This document shows positions 5,631 through 14,471 of a DNA stretch of 42,101 bases, one piece after another (positions within the stretch are counted from its first letter, which is position 1; each line of letters begins with the position of its first letter). Under the pieces are notes generated by a model. That model had not been told where the DNA came from. It saw only the letters and a list, made by a program, of their open reading frames with translations, and did no database searches. Both the position numbers and the translations under genes were made by a program. Source of the stretch: a virus; the IMG/VR virus record IMGVR_UViG_3300048837_000263, positions 1 to 42,101 of that record. One strand, 5' to 3'.

Positions 5631-7921
5631 GCGACGCCTCCACAGTCGCGACGGAGTCGATCTTCGCTCGCGTCAAGCAGCAATTCTCGGCCTCTCAGGT
5701 CGCCTGCTACCTCGTGCCCGATGGCTCGCAGCGCGGCGATGAGTGGGTCGCCCGCAACCCCACACGCAACGACCAGACTGCGGGGTCGTTCTCCATCAAT
5801 TTACGGACGGGGAGGTGGGCCGACTTCGCTTCTGGCGATCGCGGCGGCGACATTATCGACCTCTGGCAGTACGTGCGGGGGGTCGGCGAGCCGTACGAGG
5901 CGGCCAAACAAATCGCCGATGAGCTCGGCGGCGGCGCCAAGCCTCCAATCACTGTCGCGCTCCGTGAGCCACGGCAGACGGACCCCGTCGAGCTGCTCTC
6001 GCCGATACCACAGGATGCGCCACAGCCGAGCCTCGAACATCCTCGCCACGGCAGGGCGCCTCGACACTCCACCTACTACTACCGCGACCTCGCTGGCCGC
6101 GTGCTGGGCATCGTGTGCCGATGGGACACTCCCGAGGGCAAGGCGATCGCCCCACGGTTTCTGTTCCGCTGCGCCGACGGTGTCATGCGGTGGTGCTGGG
6201 CAGGCCCCAAACCACCCGCCCGCAAGCCTATTTACAGGCTCGAACATCTCGGCAACGCCGAAACCGTGTGGATCGTCGAGGGCGAAAAAACAGCAGAGGC
6301 CGCGGCCGCTCACTACCTAGGTAAATCAACAGCAGTCATCTCGTGGATGGGCGGAGCCAACTCAGTCGATCACGTCGAGTGGTCTCCACTCGCGAACCGA
6401 CGGATCGTCCTGTTCCCCGATCAAGATGCGAAGCGCGACCCAGATGGCGAGCTGCTGCCATACGAGTCGCAACCTGGTGTGCGGGCCATGCTGACGATTG
6501 GCCGAAAACTCATGGCGCTTGGATGCCGCGTGACAATCATAGATTACCAGATCGACCCCGATCGAGATGGGTGGGATTTGGCCGACGCCGTCAACGAAAA
6601 CTGGGACAAGCAAAAACTGTACGATTACTGTCGTGAACACAAGCGCGACCTCAATCAAAAAAAAACGTATCATCCAACCGTCGAAGATGAACGCGCGGCG
6701 TTCTTCGGTTCGGTGCAGCTCTACACGCCCGTTCGCGTGGACAAATTCATTGTCGGGCCCAACGGTAAGGGGCTCGTTGATTGCTGGCAAAACATGGCGG
6801 AGATGCTCAATCAGTACGGCATCACGTGTCGACGAAACGACATGACCCACGACGTGATCATCGAGCACGCGCCCACAGGCAAGGAACTCGACTCCAACGA
6901 GATCTACTCACTCTGCGAGATGAACAAAATCAAGTCAAAGATGCGAGACGGTCACATCTCGGTGATCGCCAAAAACAACGCATTTCACCCCGCTCTCGAA
7001 TGGGTCAAGTCCGAGAAATGGGACGGCCTCGATCGCATCGTCGCGCTGTTCAATACGATCGACATCCACGCCAGCACACCGCGGCGGCTCGCGTTCTCAC
7101 TGTTCTATCGCGCCATGCTGCAGGCCATCGCACTATTGGCGCAAGAGGTTGTCGGCTCAAACGGATCGACCCCCGAAGCCCACGGCGTGCTCACGATTGT
7201 TGGCGATCAAGCTGCAGGCAAAACGAGGTGGATCCGCCGGCTATGCCCCGCCGAGTTTTCCATGGTCGGCGTGCAGCTGGCCGTGGACAACAAAGACTCC
7301 CAGATCAAGGCCGTCTCCCGGTGGATCGTCGAGCTCGGCGAGGTCTCATCGACGAAGTCGAAATCAGGCGTTGCAGCCCTCAAGGCATTTTTGACGTGCT
7401 CAAGCGACAACATCCGCTACCCGTACGAGCGCCGTGCCATCGAAACTCCGCGGCGCACCGTATATTTCGCAACCGAGAACTCGACGCGATATCTCACCGA
7501 TGAGACCGGGAATCGACGCTGGTGGACGATTCAGGTCAACAAGCTTGACCACGAGCACACCATCAACATGCAACAGTTTTGGGCACAAATGTACCACCTC
7601 ATCCACAAGGGCGAGCAATGGTGGCTCACGCACGACGAGCTGCGTGAGCTCAATCGACACAACGAATCGCATGAGGAGGACGATCCCATCGCCCACATGC
7701 TATCCGGAGGCCTCCGCTGGAGCGCGCCCGCTGACACGTGGACCTGGCGGGAACTTGCCATCGTGCTTGCGCAGGTGGGAGTCATGCAAATCACCCCAAC
7801 AGCGTGCAGGCGGGCTGCTAGGTATTTGCGCGAGCGTGATGTCGCCATCAGAACACCGACATCACGGCTCGCTACTCAGGCACTCGTGCCCCCCGTGGGG
7901 ACAGATTTTCGCCACGATTGA
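5627..7921 (+). CDS. Primase-helicase with TOPRIM and VapE-type ATPase domains
   Basis: The protein has 764 residues. The N-terminal region (about 20-110, GSFSINLRTGRWADFASG and GGDIIDLWQ) resembles the CHC2/primase zinc-binding region without its usual cysteines. A TOPRIM domain follows, with WIVEGEKTAEA (E at about 217) and VLFPDQDAKRDPDG. The C-terminal half matches the virulence-associated E/DUF5906-type superfamily 3-like ATPase: Walker A GDQAAGKTRW (about 526-535), RWIVELGEV as Walker B-like, and ATENSTRYLTDETGNRRWW. It should prime and unwind DNA at the phage origin, relying on the host polymerase. It ends where the AT-rich gap begins, a likely origin. Confidence 0.9.
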   Translation: MSDASTVATESIFARVKQQFSASQVACYLVPDGSQRGDEWVARNPTRNDQTAGSFSINLRTGRWADFASGDRGGDIIDLWQYVRGVGEPYEAAKQIADELGGGAKPPITVALREPRQTDPVELLSPIPQDAPQPSLEHPRHGRAPRHSTYYYRDLAGRVLGIVCRWDTPEGKAIAPRFLFRCADGVMRWCWAGPKPPARKPIYRLEHLGNAETVWIVEGEKTAEAAAAHYLGKSTAVISWMGGANSVDHVEWSPLANRRIVLFPDQDAKRDPDGELLPYESQPGVRAMLTIGRKLMALGCRVTIIDYQIDPDRDGWDLADAVNENWDKQKLYDYCREHKRDLNQKKTYHPTVEDERAAFFGSVQLYTPVRVDKFIVGPNGKGLVDCWQNMAEMLNQYGITCRRNDMTHDVIIEHAPTGKELDSNEIYSLCEMNKIKSKMRDGHISVIAKNNAFHPALEWVKSEKWDGLDRIVALFNTIDIHASTPRRLAFSLFYRAMLQAIALLAQEVVGSNGSTPEAHGVLTIVGDQAAGKTRWIRRLCPAEFSMVGVQLAVDNKDSQIKAVSRWIVELGEVSSTKSKSGVAALKAFLTCSSDNIRYPYERRAIETPRRTVYFATENSTRYLTDETGNRRWWTIQVNKLDHEHTINMQQFWAQMYHLIHKGEQWWLTHDELRELNRHNESHEEDDPIAHMLSGGLRWSAPADTWTWRELAIVLAQVGVMQITPTACRRAARYLRERDVAIRTPTSRLATQALVPPVGTDFRHD

Positions 7922-8130
7922 TCAGGCATTTAGTGAGCTTTTTTGTGACGTATTCTGCGCGATTCCGGATATTTCGGCGCGGCATGCGTGCAAAATGCCA
8001 TCGACCCCAAATCTATCCCCCCCACATCGATGCGCGATTTTGAACATGCGTATATCGCTCACCACTTTTTGGGGTGCGGTAAACGCACGTACGTAAATTG
8101 TACTCCGGCTTACAAAAATGAAAAAAGTAT

Positions 8131-8162
8131 TGTTCCACGGGCACTTTTCTCGTGTTCCACGG
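8131..8162. repeat. Two TGTTCCACGG direct repeats, 22-bp period
   Basis: TGTTCCACGG occurs at 8131-8140 and 8153-8162, so the copies sit on the same DNA face, two helical turns apart. This spacing is typical of iterons or activator sites. The surroundings are AT-rich. Confidence 0.6.
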
Positions 8163-8221
8163 AGCTGTAACATACTTAGATAAATACAAACCAAAGACTT
8201 ATGTAAATTTTAAAGGGTAGA

Positions 8222-8253
8222 TTGTAAGGGGGCTTAAAAAGAGGGGGTATAAT
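8222..8253 (+). promoter_or_regulatory. Candidate promoter with perfect TATAAT -10
   Basis: TATAAT at 8248-8253 is a perfect sigma70 -10 box. The best -35, TTGTAA (8222-8227), is 20 bases upstream, longer than the preferred 17. A G-rich spacer separates them. It points towards the late genes at 8484. A weak -35 may mean the promoter needs an activator. Confidence 0.45.
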
Positions 8254-8412
8254 TGCAGTATGTGTTTAAGCCGTTTTTTCACCTATCCCCCCCCACCATG
8301 CGAATTCTTGCGTAGAACGATGGCTACATAGCCGTAGCTGAAAATCATGTTTCATGTATGAATTAATCACTACATCACCCCTAGTGTTATCGGCGCCAGC
8401 ATCTAGTCGCTG

Positions 8413-8424
8413 CGCATATATGCG
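8413..8424. promoter_or_regulatory. 12-bp palindrome, possible operator
   Basis: CGCATATATGCG is a perfect 12-bp palindrome between the promoter candidate and the first late gene. Such sites often bind dimeric regulators; the two small HTH proteins of this phage are candidates. No direct evidence. Confidence 0.35.
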
Positions 8425-8429
8425 GCAAC

Positions 8430-8453
8430 AATAATTGCCACTAATTATTTTTT
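8430..8453 (+). terminator. AT-rich hairpin with T-run, weak terminator candidate
   Basis: AATAATT (8430-8436) and AATTATT (8443-8449) form a perfect 7-bp stem around GCCACT, followed by Ts to 8453. The stem lacks GC pairs, so it would be a weak terminator. It could equally be an attenuator before the late genes or part of the origin. Confidence 0.35.
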
Positions 8454-8483
8454 GTCTCTCGCCGAAATCACGAATCGGGTAGC

Positions 8484-10430
8484 ATGTGCTCGATGGCAGA
8501 TCGCCGACCGCTCGTCACGCCTGGCAAGATCGCCGAGATCGCCGACGGGGACCGTGCCATCGTGTCGGGCATCGTCCGCACCGCTGCCGGCGACCTCACG
8601 TTTGAGGACCCGGTCACAGGCGCCAAAACCCTCGCTCAGCTCGCGGCTGGCAGTGGGATCGGTGGGAGCACCGGGGCCACCGACGAGGCGCTACTGCGAG
8701 CTGATGGCACTGGCGGCTCGACTGCTCAGGCATCGACGATCACCGTGTCCGATGCGGGTCTCATCTCCGGCGGACTCATTGGCGCTCGGCTAACGCCGCA
8801 AGTGAGTCATCCCGGAGCGTCTGACGACGACACACTCTGGTGGACCACTGGCGGCGATCTGTACATCGGCAACGCTCGCATCGCCCTCGCGTACGAAATC
8901 ACTGAACCGACCTACATCACGCCGACGGCACTCGCTGCGCGAGCGGATGATTATGGGCCATCGGGATGGAACACCGCAACGCATGTGCGGCAGAACGTGA
9001 CCGGAGATCAGGAGATCTCTGGATTTGCGACGGCTGTCGTCGTGGGCTCGGTGTTGCCGGTAAAAACGAAATATTTACTGAACATCTCGACGACGAACAC
9101 ACTGACGCTCCTGCACGACTCAGCGTTCTCGTCGGCTGACAATCGCATCCGTTGCCCTGGTGGCGTTGATTTCGTGATGCCGCCGAGCTCTGGAGTCGTC
9201 ATTGCGCAGGAGCCATCGCCTGGGCCGATCTGGCGCGTGGTGTCGATCGGTGACACTGGCGGAGGCGGGGGCATCGGTGGCAGCACTGGCGCCAACGACA
9301 ACCGTGTTTTGCGAGCCGATGGCGCGGGCGGGGCAACCGTGCAGGCCTCGCCCGTGACGATCGACGACGCGGGCGCGGTGACTGGCGTGACGTCGCTGAC
9401 GGCATCGGGAGCATTGAGCGGCTCGAATCTCAGCGGAACGAACACCGGCGACCAGACGATCACTCTGACTGGCGACGTCACTGGCTCCGGTACGGGTTCA
9501 TTTGCGGCGACGATCGCCAATGACGCCGTGACCTACGCCAAAATTCAAAACGTCGCGGCCGACCGGCTGCTAGGTCGCGGCAACGGTGGCGGAGCTGGTG
9601 ATGTTCAGGAGATCACGCTCGGCACAAATCTGTCGATGGCGGCAGGAGTGCTCAATGCCACGAGTGGAGCGCCTAGCTACACGATAATCTCTCCGGCCTC
9701 GATTGGAGCGAATCAAAACAACTACTCGCCAGCGAGCTGGTCGACCGCCGACATCGTTCGACTGACTGGTTCGGGTAACTACGATATCACCGGGTTTGAT
9801 GCGACTGCGACGACAGTCCGCAAATTACTGTGGAACGTTGACACCGCGGACACGTTCACGCTCAAACACGAGAGTGGATCGTCAACAGCTGCGAATCGTA
9901 TCGTCTGCCCGTACGACCTCGATATGAAGCTAAGCCCTGATGGGGCGATCGTCATCCACTACGATGCAACGACAGCAAGGTGGCGAGCTGTTAGCGACGA
10001 GCGTAGGCCACCGATACTGCTATCGCAGGCGAGGCGAACCGCTGGCGCGCTGGTGGCGAGTGTCTCGTATATTGGATTCGACTCCGAGGTTTACCCGACT
10101 CTTGCTGAGCACTTGTCGTTTGATAGTGCAGGCACATGGACGGTCAACAAGGCGTGCACATTGCTCCTTCGCGACACAATCACGTGGTACGCGGCAACGT
10201 CAGGAGTTGCCTCTATCGTGATGGATTTTCGCAAAAACGCAGTCACGGTCCTACAGGAGCAGCGCTCAAGCGCCGAGCAAGCGACAGACAACTACACGAC
10301 GCAAACGATCGAGGTTGCACATGATTTTGTCGCTGGTGACACGATCCGCTTGTACCTCACTAATTTCGGCGGTTCACCGACAACTGTCGCAAACATGAAT
10401 ATCATGTCGATTTTCCACGTGAAGGGGTGA
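8484..10430 (+). CDS. Fibre-like virion protein with repeated GGSTG...RADG elements
   Basis: The protein has 648 residues, first of the late genes. Two related segments occur: IGGSTGATDEALLRADGTGG (about 55-90) and IGGSTGANDNRVLRADGAGG (about 265-300). These are followed by GTNTGDQTITLTGDVTGSG and LLGRGNGGGAGDVQEI, sequence common in phage tail fibres and other surface proteins of beta-rich trimeric type. Two copies of a segment containing T-x-LLH/LKHDS...ADNRI/ANRIVCP lie near 205-220 and 465-480. It probably extends from the virion and contacts the host. Either ATG at 8484 or 8493 could be the start; neither has a strong ribosome site. A fibre at the head of the late operon is unusual. Confidence 0.7.
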   Translation: MCSMADRRPLVTPGKIAEIADGDRAIVSGIVRTAAGDLTFEDPVTGAKTLAQLAAGSGIGGSTGATDEALLRADGTGGSTAQASTITVSDAGLISGGLIGARLTPQVSHPGASDDDTLWWTTGGDLYIGNARIALAYEITEPTYITPTALAARADDYGPSGWNTATHVRQNVTGDQEISGFATAVVVGSVLPVKTKYLLNISTTNTLTLLHDSAFSSADNRIRCPGGVDFVMPPSSGVVIAQEPSPGPIWRVVSIGDTGGGGGIGGSTGANDNRVLRADGAGGATVQASPVTIDDAGAVTGVTSLTASGALSGSNLSGTNTGDQTITLTGDVTGSGTGSFAATIANDAVTYAKIQNVAADRLLGRGNGGGAGDVQEITLGTNLSMAAGVLNATSGAPSYTIISPASIGANQNNYSPASWSTADIVRLTGSGNYDITGFDATATTVRKLLWNVDTADTFTLKHESGSSTAANRIVCPYDLDMKLSPDGAIVIHYDATTARWRAVSDERRPPILLSQARRTAGALVASVSYIGFDSEVYPTLAEHLSFDSAGTWTVNKACTLLLRDTITWYAATSGVASIVMDFRKNAVTVLQEQRSSAEQATDNYTTQTIEVAHDFVAGDTIRLYLTNFGGSPTTVANMNIMSIFHVKG

Positions 10431-10431
10431 T

Positions 10432-11271
10432 ATGCCATTCACAGTAATCTACCCGCAAACGGCATTCGCTGCGCTCGGTGGGAACAGCATCAAGCCGAGG
10501 GCGCTCGAAGCCGAGGTGCGAGCTCAGCCATCTATCACGACAGTTCTCGATCGAATCCGAGTGGCAAACCCTGGAAGCGGCAGCACTCCAGAGGTCGACG
10601 ATCCAACGGGTCGCACATGGGCGTTTATTTTCGCTGGTGCTGGCCCATTGAGTGGACCAGAGACCGCCGCACTCGATGCTGTCGTGGCGGCACACAGCGG
10701 CACAGAGTTAGTTTCGAGCACATCGATCACATTCCCATCTGGCGCCACCGCGTCACTTGGGGTCGTAAATGTCGGCCAGGTTTTAGCCAGAACAGCGGCA
10801 GGCGTAATCTCTGGAGTAACGGCGGCGGTCAACACCGTGCAATATGCAGAGATCGCATCGGCATCGCAGACATCTAGCGGAACGAGTTATGCCAATATTA
10901 CTGGGTTGTCTGCGCTGACTGTAGAATCTGGCAAATCGTACAGGTTCGAGGGCGTGATTCACTTTTCGATGTCTGGCACATCGGGATCGCCTGGCGTGGC
11001 GATCAATGGACCGATCACAAACGTTGCAGCGATGTACACCATCCCAAAGACTGCAACTGCAACACTAGCTAGACACGTTAGCACTGTAGATGCAGAGACA
11101 GACTCGACAAATGTAACCATCACCGCGAACACTATTCTTCCGTTTCACATCCTAGGCCGATTCACTGCGAGTTCCAGCGGAGCCGTGGCGCTGCGAATCA
11201 AGCGATATGGGTCGGGGACTGTATCGATCCGCGATTATAGCTGGCTTAGGCTGGAGGAGCTGCCGTCATGA
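10432..11271 (+). CDS. Virion surface or fibre-associated protein (beta-rich)
   Basis: The 279-residue product starts one base after the preceding stop and overlaps the DUF2213 gene. The C-terminal 130 residues (SGTSYANITGLSALTVESGK...YRFEGVIHFS...RIKRYGSGTVSIRDYSWLRLEEL) have the pattern of a jelly-roll fold like those at the tips of phage fibres and C1q/TNF-like domains. The N-terminus may be an attachment segment for the 8484 product. I infer a fibre tip or head decoration role from position and fold only. Confidence 0.6.
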   Translation: MPFTVIYPQTAFAALGGNSIKPRALEAEVRAQPSITTVLDRIRVANPGSGSTPEVDDPTGRTWAFIFAGAGPLSGPETAALDAVVAAHSGTELVSSTSITFPSGATASLGVVNVGQVLARTAAGVISGVTAAVNTVQYAEIASASQTSSGTSYANITGLSALTVESGKSYRFEGVIHFSMSGTSGSPGVAINGPITNVAAMYTIPKTATATLARHVSTVDAETDSTNVTITANTILPFHILGRFTASSSGAVALRIKRYGSGTVSIRDYSWLRLEELPS

Positions 11272-12287
11272 TTCGCACCGACTCCATTCGTTTCGATTTT
11301 TCGAGCGCTCGCATCGATGAGTCTACGGGATGGTGGCGCGTCGACGGTACGGCTGCGCTTGAGGGCGTCCTTAAATATCCTGCGGGCAATGAGTTTGTTC
11401 CGGCCGAAACGCTTGCTGCGAGTGCACCGTCGATCATCGGGATGCCCGTCATCGTGCGGCACCCGAGCAACGGCAAGCTTCTCGATGTCAAAAATACCAG
11501 GGACTACCAAGGCGGCTCGGTGACGGCGGCCCGGATGGACGGCGGCAGGCTGCGTGTCGAGATACTCCTGACTGACGAGCGGGCGATCGCGGCGGTGCAG
11601 TCTGGGATCGATGAGCTCTCGCCGGGATACGACGTCGCCGTCGAAAAAAAGTCTGGCGAATTCAATGGCGAGCGCTATGATGCAGTGCAGATTTCACGAA
11701 AATACAACCACCTCGCTCTGGTCGACAGAGCCCGAGGGGGCCGAGAGGCGAGACTAGACGAGGACGAAAAGAAAATGGCAACAGTGAAAATTGGAGAGAT
11801 CGAATACGAGGTGCCGCAAGAGGTTGCGGACTACATTGCGGGGATGCAAAAGACCGACGAACTTCCGCCGAAAGATGATGAGTCCGTAAAAATGGACGCG
11901 GCCGAGATCGTCGAGAAGGTCACTAAATCAGTGATCGAAGGACTCAACAAGGAACGCATCCGCCTCGACGCTGAGGCGCGATCGCTCGGTGACACCGTCG
12001 CCAAGTGCCGGCCACACCTTCCGCAATCCTACCGCACCGACGGCAAGGACCGCGGGCAGATTCTGGCGGACGCCATCGTGGCGATCAAGCCCGATCTCGC
12101 GGCGGTCGTGAAACAAAACTCGGCCAGCGTCGAGCGCCTTGATGGGATGTTCGACGGCCTCGTGAGCGGCGTCGTTCCGGTCAAACTCGACGACAAACGC
12201 ACCGATGCTCAGGAGAGCGACCCGGTGACCGCCGCACGAAATCGTCAGGCAGAAAAACTTCGCGCAGTGAATGAAGGTAAGGCATGA
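11268..12287 (+). CDS. DUF2213 prohead protease, probably with C-terminal scaffold
   Basis: Residues about 1-160 match DUF2213 head proteins: FDFSSARIDESTGWWRVDGT, AASAPSIIGMPVIVRHPS, ELSPGYDVAVEK, and RKYNHLALVDRARGG (a conserved His-Leu-Ala-Leu-Val block like that of HK97-type proteases). After residue 165 the sequence is charged and helical, as in scaffolds. ATG codon 170 (11775) follows a GAGGACGAAAAG stretch, so an internally started scaffold like lambda Nu3 is possible. It precedes the cement and capsid genes, the normal place. It should process the prohead and guide capsid assembly. Confidence 0.85.
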   Translation: MIRTDSIRFDFSSARIDESTGWWRVDGTAALEGVLKYPAGNEFVPAETLAASAPSIIGMPVIVRHPSNGKLLDVKNTRDYQGGSVTAARMDGGRLRVEILLTDERAIAAVQSGIDELSPGYDVAVEKKSGEFNGERYDAVQISRKYNHLALVDRARGGREARLDEDEKKMATVKIGEIEYEVPQEVADYIAGMQKTDELPPKDDESVKMDAAEIVEKVTKSVIEGLNKERIRLDAEARSLGDTVAKCRPHLPQSYRTDGKDRGQILADAIVAIKPDLAAVVKQNSASVERLDGMFDGLVSGVVPVKLDDKRTDAQESDPVTAARNRQAEKLRAVNEGKA

Positions 12288-13102
12288 GCGGCCAACTCGA
12301 CTACAGCTACAATCACCGAGCGGCTCTCGACGGCGCACCGGAGCACGCGGTCAACTACGATCGCCTGAGCTTCATCAACCCGCTGTCGATGCAAGTGTCG
12401 ACTCTCACCGTCGGTGGCACGGCCACCGATGGTAACTACGTCTTCACGGCGACGAATCCTGATGGCATCGCAGCAAGCGTCACCGTTGTGCGAGCGACAA
12501 CGCCGGCAACGAATACTGACATTGCAACGGCGATCAAAAATGCGATCAACGCATCGTCGTCGTTCATTGGCATTGCATCAGCGACGTCGGCCGCAGCCGT
12601 CGTGACCGTGACGTTCAAGCGCCCGCTTGTCTACACATTGACCACGAGTGCTCCTGCTCCAGGCACACTCGTCGCTGCGAACACAACGACAGCGGGCGGG
12701 TCGTATCTCGCCGTTGGGCGCTTCGTGAAGAAGGGCACCGGCGATCGAGATCTGACTCCAGTCGTCACTGGGACTACCATCGGCACCATCGTCGGCGTCG
12801 CGCTTCGCACCGGGCAGATTATCAATGGTGGCGACTTCGGCTTGACCTACGACTCGTATCGTCCGGGCGACGACGTTGCCGTAGGTCGTAGCGAACGCGT
12901 GTGGATGAAGGCCTTCGAGGCTGTTACGCCTGCCTCGACTCCGTATTGTTGGATCGACCACACGGACACGAGCGTCCCTGTCGGCGGCCTGGTTGCTGCC
13001 GCTAGCGGTGGCAAAGCGATCGACGCGTCGACGATCTGTCGCATCCTCACAACGACCGCAGCCGGGAGCAACGCTCTCGTAGAGATCTTTAAGGGGGTCT
13101 AA
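12284..13102 (+). CDS. Capsid cement/decoration protein with inserted beta module
   Basis: The 272 residues start MSGQLDYSYNHRAALDG and end with KGTGDRDLTPVVTGTTIGTI...YDSYRPGDDVAVGRSERVWM, the shape of 'structural cement' (Gp24-like) proteins that stabilise capsids next to DUF2184 capsid proteins. Residues about 38-140 are an inserted module (TVGGTATDGNYVFTATNPDG...TNTDIATAIKNAINA) that also occurs in the tail terminator and twice in the sheath. The start overlaps the protease stop (ATGA) and its stop abuts the capsid gene. Confidence 0.78.
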   Translation: MSGQLDYSYNHRAALDGAPEHAVNYDRLSFINPLSMQVSTLTVGGTATDGNYVFTATNPDGIAASVTVVRATTPATNTDIATAIKNAINASSSFIGIASATSAAAVVTVTFKRPLVYTLTTSAPAPGTLVAANTTTAGGSYLAVGRFVKKGTGDRDLTPVVTGTTIGTIVGVALRTGQIINGGDFGLTYDSYRPGDDVAVGRSERVWMKAFEAVTPASTPYCWIDHTDTSVPVGGLVAAASGGKAIDASTICRILTTTAAGSNALVEIFKGV

Positions 13103-14100
13103 TGTTTAGGCAATCACTACAGCAATTCGCGCAACGCCACGCGATCGAGCTCGGAATTCGCACCGATGCTGATTCGATGTTCTTCACTCGCCAGCTTGAG
13201 CAGGTGCTGGCGAAGGAATACGACAAGGAGTTCCCTGAGCTGACGATTGCCAGCGGCTCACTGCTGCCGATGGACTCAGAGGTCCAGTCCGGCGCCGAGA
13301 GCTACGTCTATTACTACGTCGAGCCCACGGGCATGGCGAAAATCTTGAACACGTACGCGGACACCGACTTGCCTGAGATTGGACTTGCGGGCAAAGAGAC
13401 CGTCGGCAAAATCGTTGCCATCGGTGCCGTTTACGGTTGGTCGTTCCAAGATCTTCGCACCGCAGCGATGGCCAACCGCGACATCACGACTCGCAAGGGC
13501 AACGCGTCCAAGCAGTCGCACATGATGGTCGCCAACAAGCTCGGTTGGTTCGGAGACATGGCGCGTGGGTTGTATGGGCTGCTGACGCACCCGAACATCA
13601 CTTACACGCTCGCGCCGTTCAAGGCTGGCGGGTCCGTGGCGGCAGACCGCCTCTGGTCAGCGAAAACGTTCGAGGAGATCCTCGCGGATGTTGGCACGCT
13701 GATCAACACACCGTCCGACATCACGCGAAATGTTGAGAAGGTCGACACGGTTGTTTTCCCATCCAAGGTCGCGAATGCCTTGGCGGCACGAGTTGTGAGC
13801 CCGACCAACGGAAGCAACGTCAACATCTGGAACTTCTTGAAGGGGAACTTCCCTGGAGTGACGTTCGAGACGGCAACTGAGCTCGACATCACCGGCCATG
13901 AGGATACGGAGTTTGTCGGCGTGAACGTGGCCGTGGCATTCAAGAAGGATTCTGACAAGATCTCCTTCGTGATGCCGCAGCCTTACGAGCAATTCCCACC
14001 GCAAGAGAAACTCTTGCGCGTCATCATCCCGACGCACTCACGATGCGGCGCGGTCAAGTGCCCTGCACCACTCTCGGTGCACGTCATGACAGGATTCTAA
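13102..14100 (+). CDS. Major capsid protein (DUF2184 family)
   Basis: The 332-residue protein has features of DUF2184 capsid proteins: FFTRQLEQVLAKEYDKEFPE at the N-terminus, GAESYVYYYVEPTGMAKIL, IGAVYGWSFQDLRTAAM, and HMMVANKLGWFGDMARGLYG. The C-terminus (SVHVMTGF) and the block PQPYEQFPPQEKLLRVIIP fit the HK97-like fold's P and A domains. The size is usual. It sits directly after the cement gene. Confidence 0.92.
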   Translation: MFRQSLQQFAQRHAIELGIRTDADSMFFTRQLEQVLAKEYDKEFPELTIASGSLLPMDSEVQSGAESYVYYYVEPTGMAKILNTYADTDLPEIGLAGKETVGKIVAIGAVYGWSFQDLRTAAMANRDITTRKGNASKQSHMMVANKLGWFGDMARGLYGLLTHPNITYTLAPFKAGGSVAADRLWSAKTFEEILADVGTLINTPSDITRNVEKVDTVVFPSKVANALAARVVSPTNGSNVNIWNFLKGNFPGVTFETATELDITGHEDTEFVGVNVAVAFKKDSDKISFVMPQPYEQFPPQEKLLRVIIPTHSRCGAVKCPAPLSVHVMTGF

Positions 14101-14102
14101 CG

Positions 14103-14471
14103 ATGAGTGAGCAATCGACAAAAACAATCGTAGTGAACGACACTTCACGAATCCTTCAGTTCCCCATGCCTCGCAAAGTCGCTGATGGCATGGTGGAGCA
14201 CGACATCTTGCGGCTCATGCCAGGAGCCAACATCGTTGATTCCAAGGTCTACGAGTCGCAGAAGAAAAACTTCGGCAGCGAGATCTTCGCACTCGACAAG
14301 CCGCTTTCATCTCTGAGCGAGCGCGATGCGATCTCCATTATTTCGCGCACCATCAATCTTGAGCTGCTCAAGGCGTTCGAGACTGCCGATAAGCGCGATA
14401 AGGTCCGCAAGGCCATCGCAGCGCAGATCGCCGAGTGTTCGGGCAAGGCTAAATCGGTCGAGGTCGCATAA
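14103..14471 (+). CDS. Unknown head-cluster protein (122 aa)
   Basis: Chosen start ATG 14103 follows the capsid stop by two bases; the upstream open frame lies inside the capsid gene. The protein has a beta-like N-terminus (TIVVNDTSRILQFPMP) and a helical C-terminus (SERDAISIISRTINLELLKAFETADKRD). It lies between capsid and DUF4054 genes. I do not recognise a family; a head-assembly role follows from position only. Confidence 0.75.
   Translation: MSEQSTKTIVVNDTSRILQFPMPRKVADGMVEHDILRLMPGANIVDSKVYESQKKNFGSEIFALDKPLSSLSERDAISIISRTINLELLKAFETADKRDKVRKAIAAQIAECSGKAKSVEVA

Larger units (their letters stand above)
7922..8483. promoter_or_regulatory. AT-rich non-coding gap: candidate origin and late promoter region
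   Basis: No convincing gene lies in this 562-base gap between the primase and the first late gene; short frames here have no family features. It is visibly AT-richer than the flanks. It holds iteron-like repeats (8131-8162), a TATAAT promoter candidate (8222-8253), an ACGTACGT palindrome (8087-8094), a 12-bp palindrome (8413-8424), an AT hairpin (8430-8453) and two runs of C after CTAT (about 8013 and 8283) followed nearby by ATGCG. Together these suggest an origin adjoining the replication gene plus the late-gene promoter. Confidence 0.55.

Noticed and set aside
7988-8170. 60-residue plus-strand open frame in the AT-rich gap
   Set aside because: No ribosome site, no family features, and the DNA is full of repeats and regulatory-like signals; an antisense frame of 90 residues in the same place is no better.
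7922-8483. tRNA or lysogeny module (integrase, attachment site)
   Set aside because: I saw no cloverleaf-like TTCGA arms with a CCA end here, and no tyrosine or serine recombinase anywhere in the window; this was by eye and not by a covariance search.
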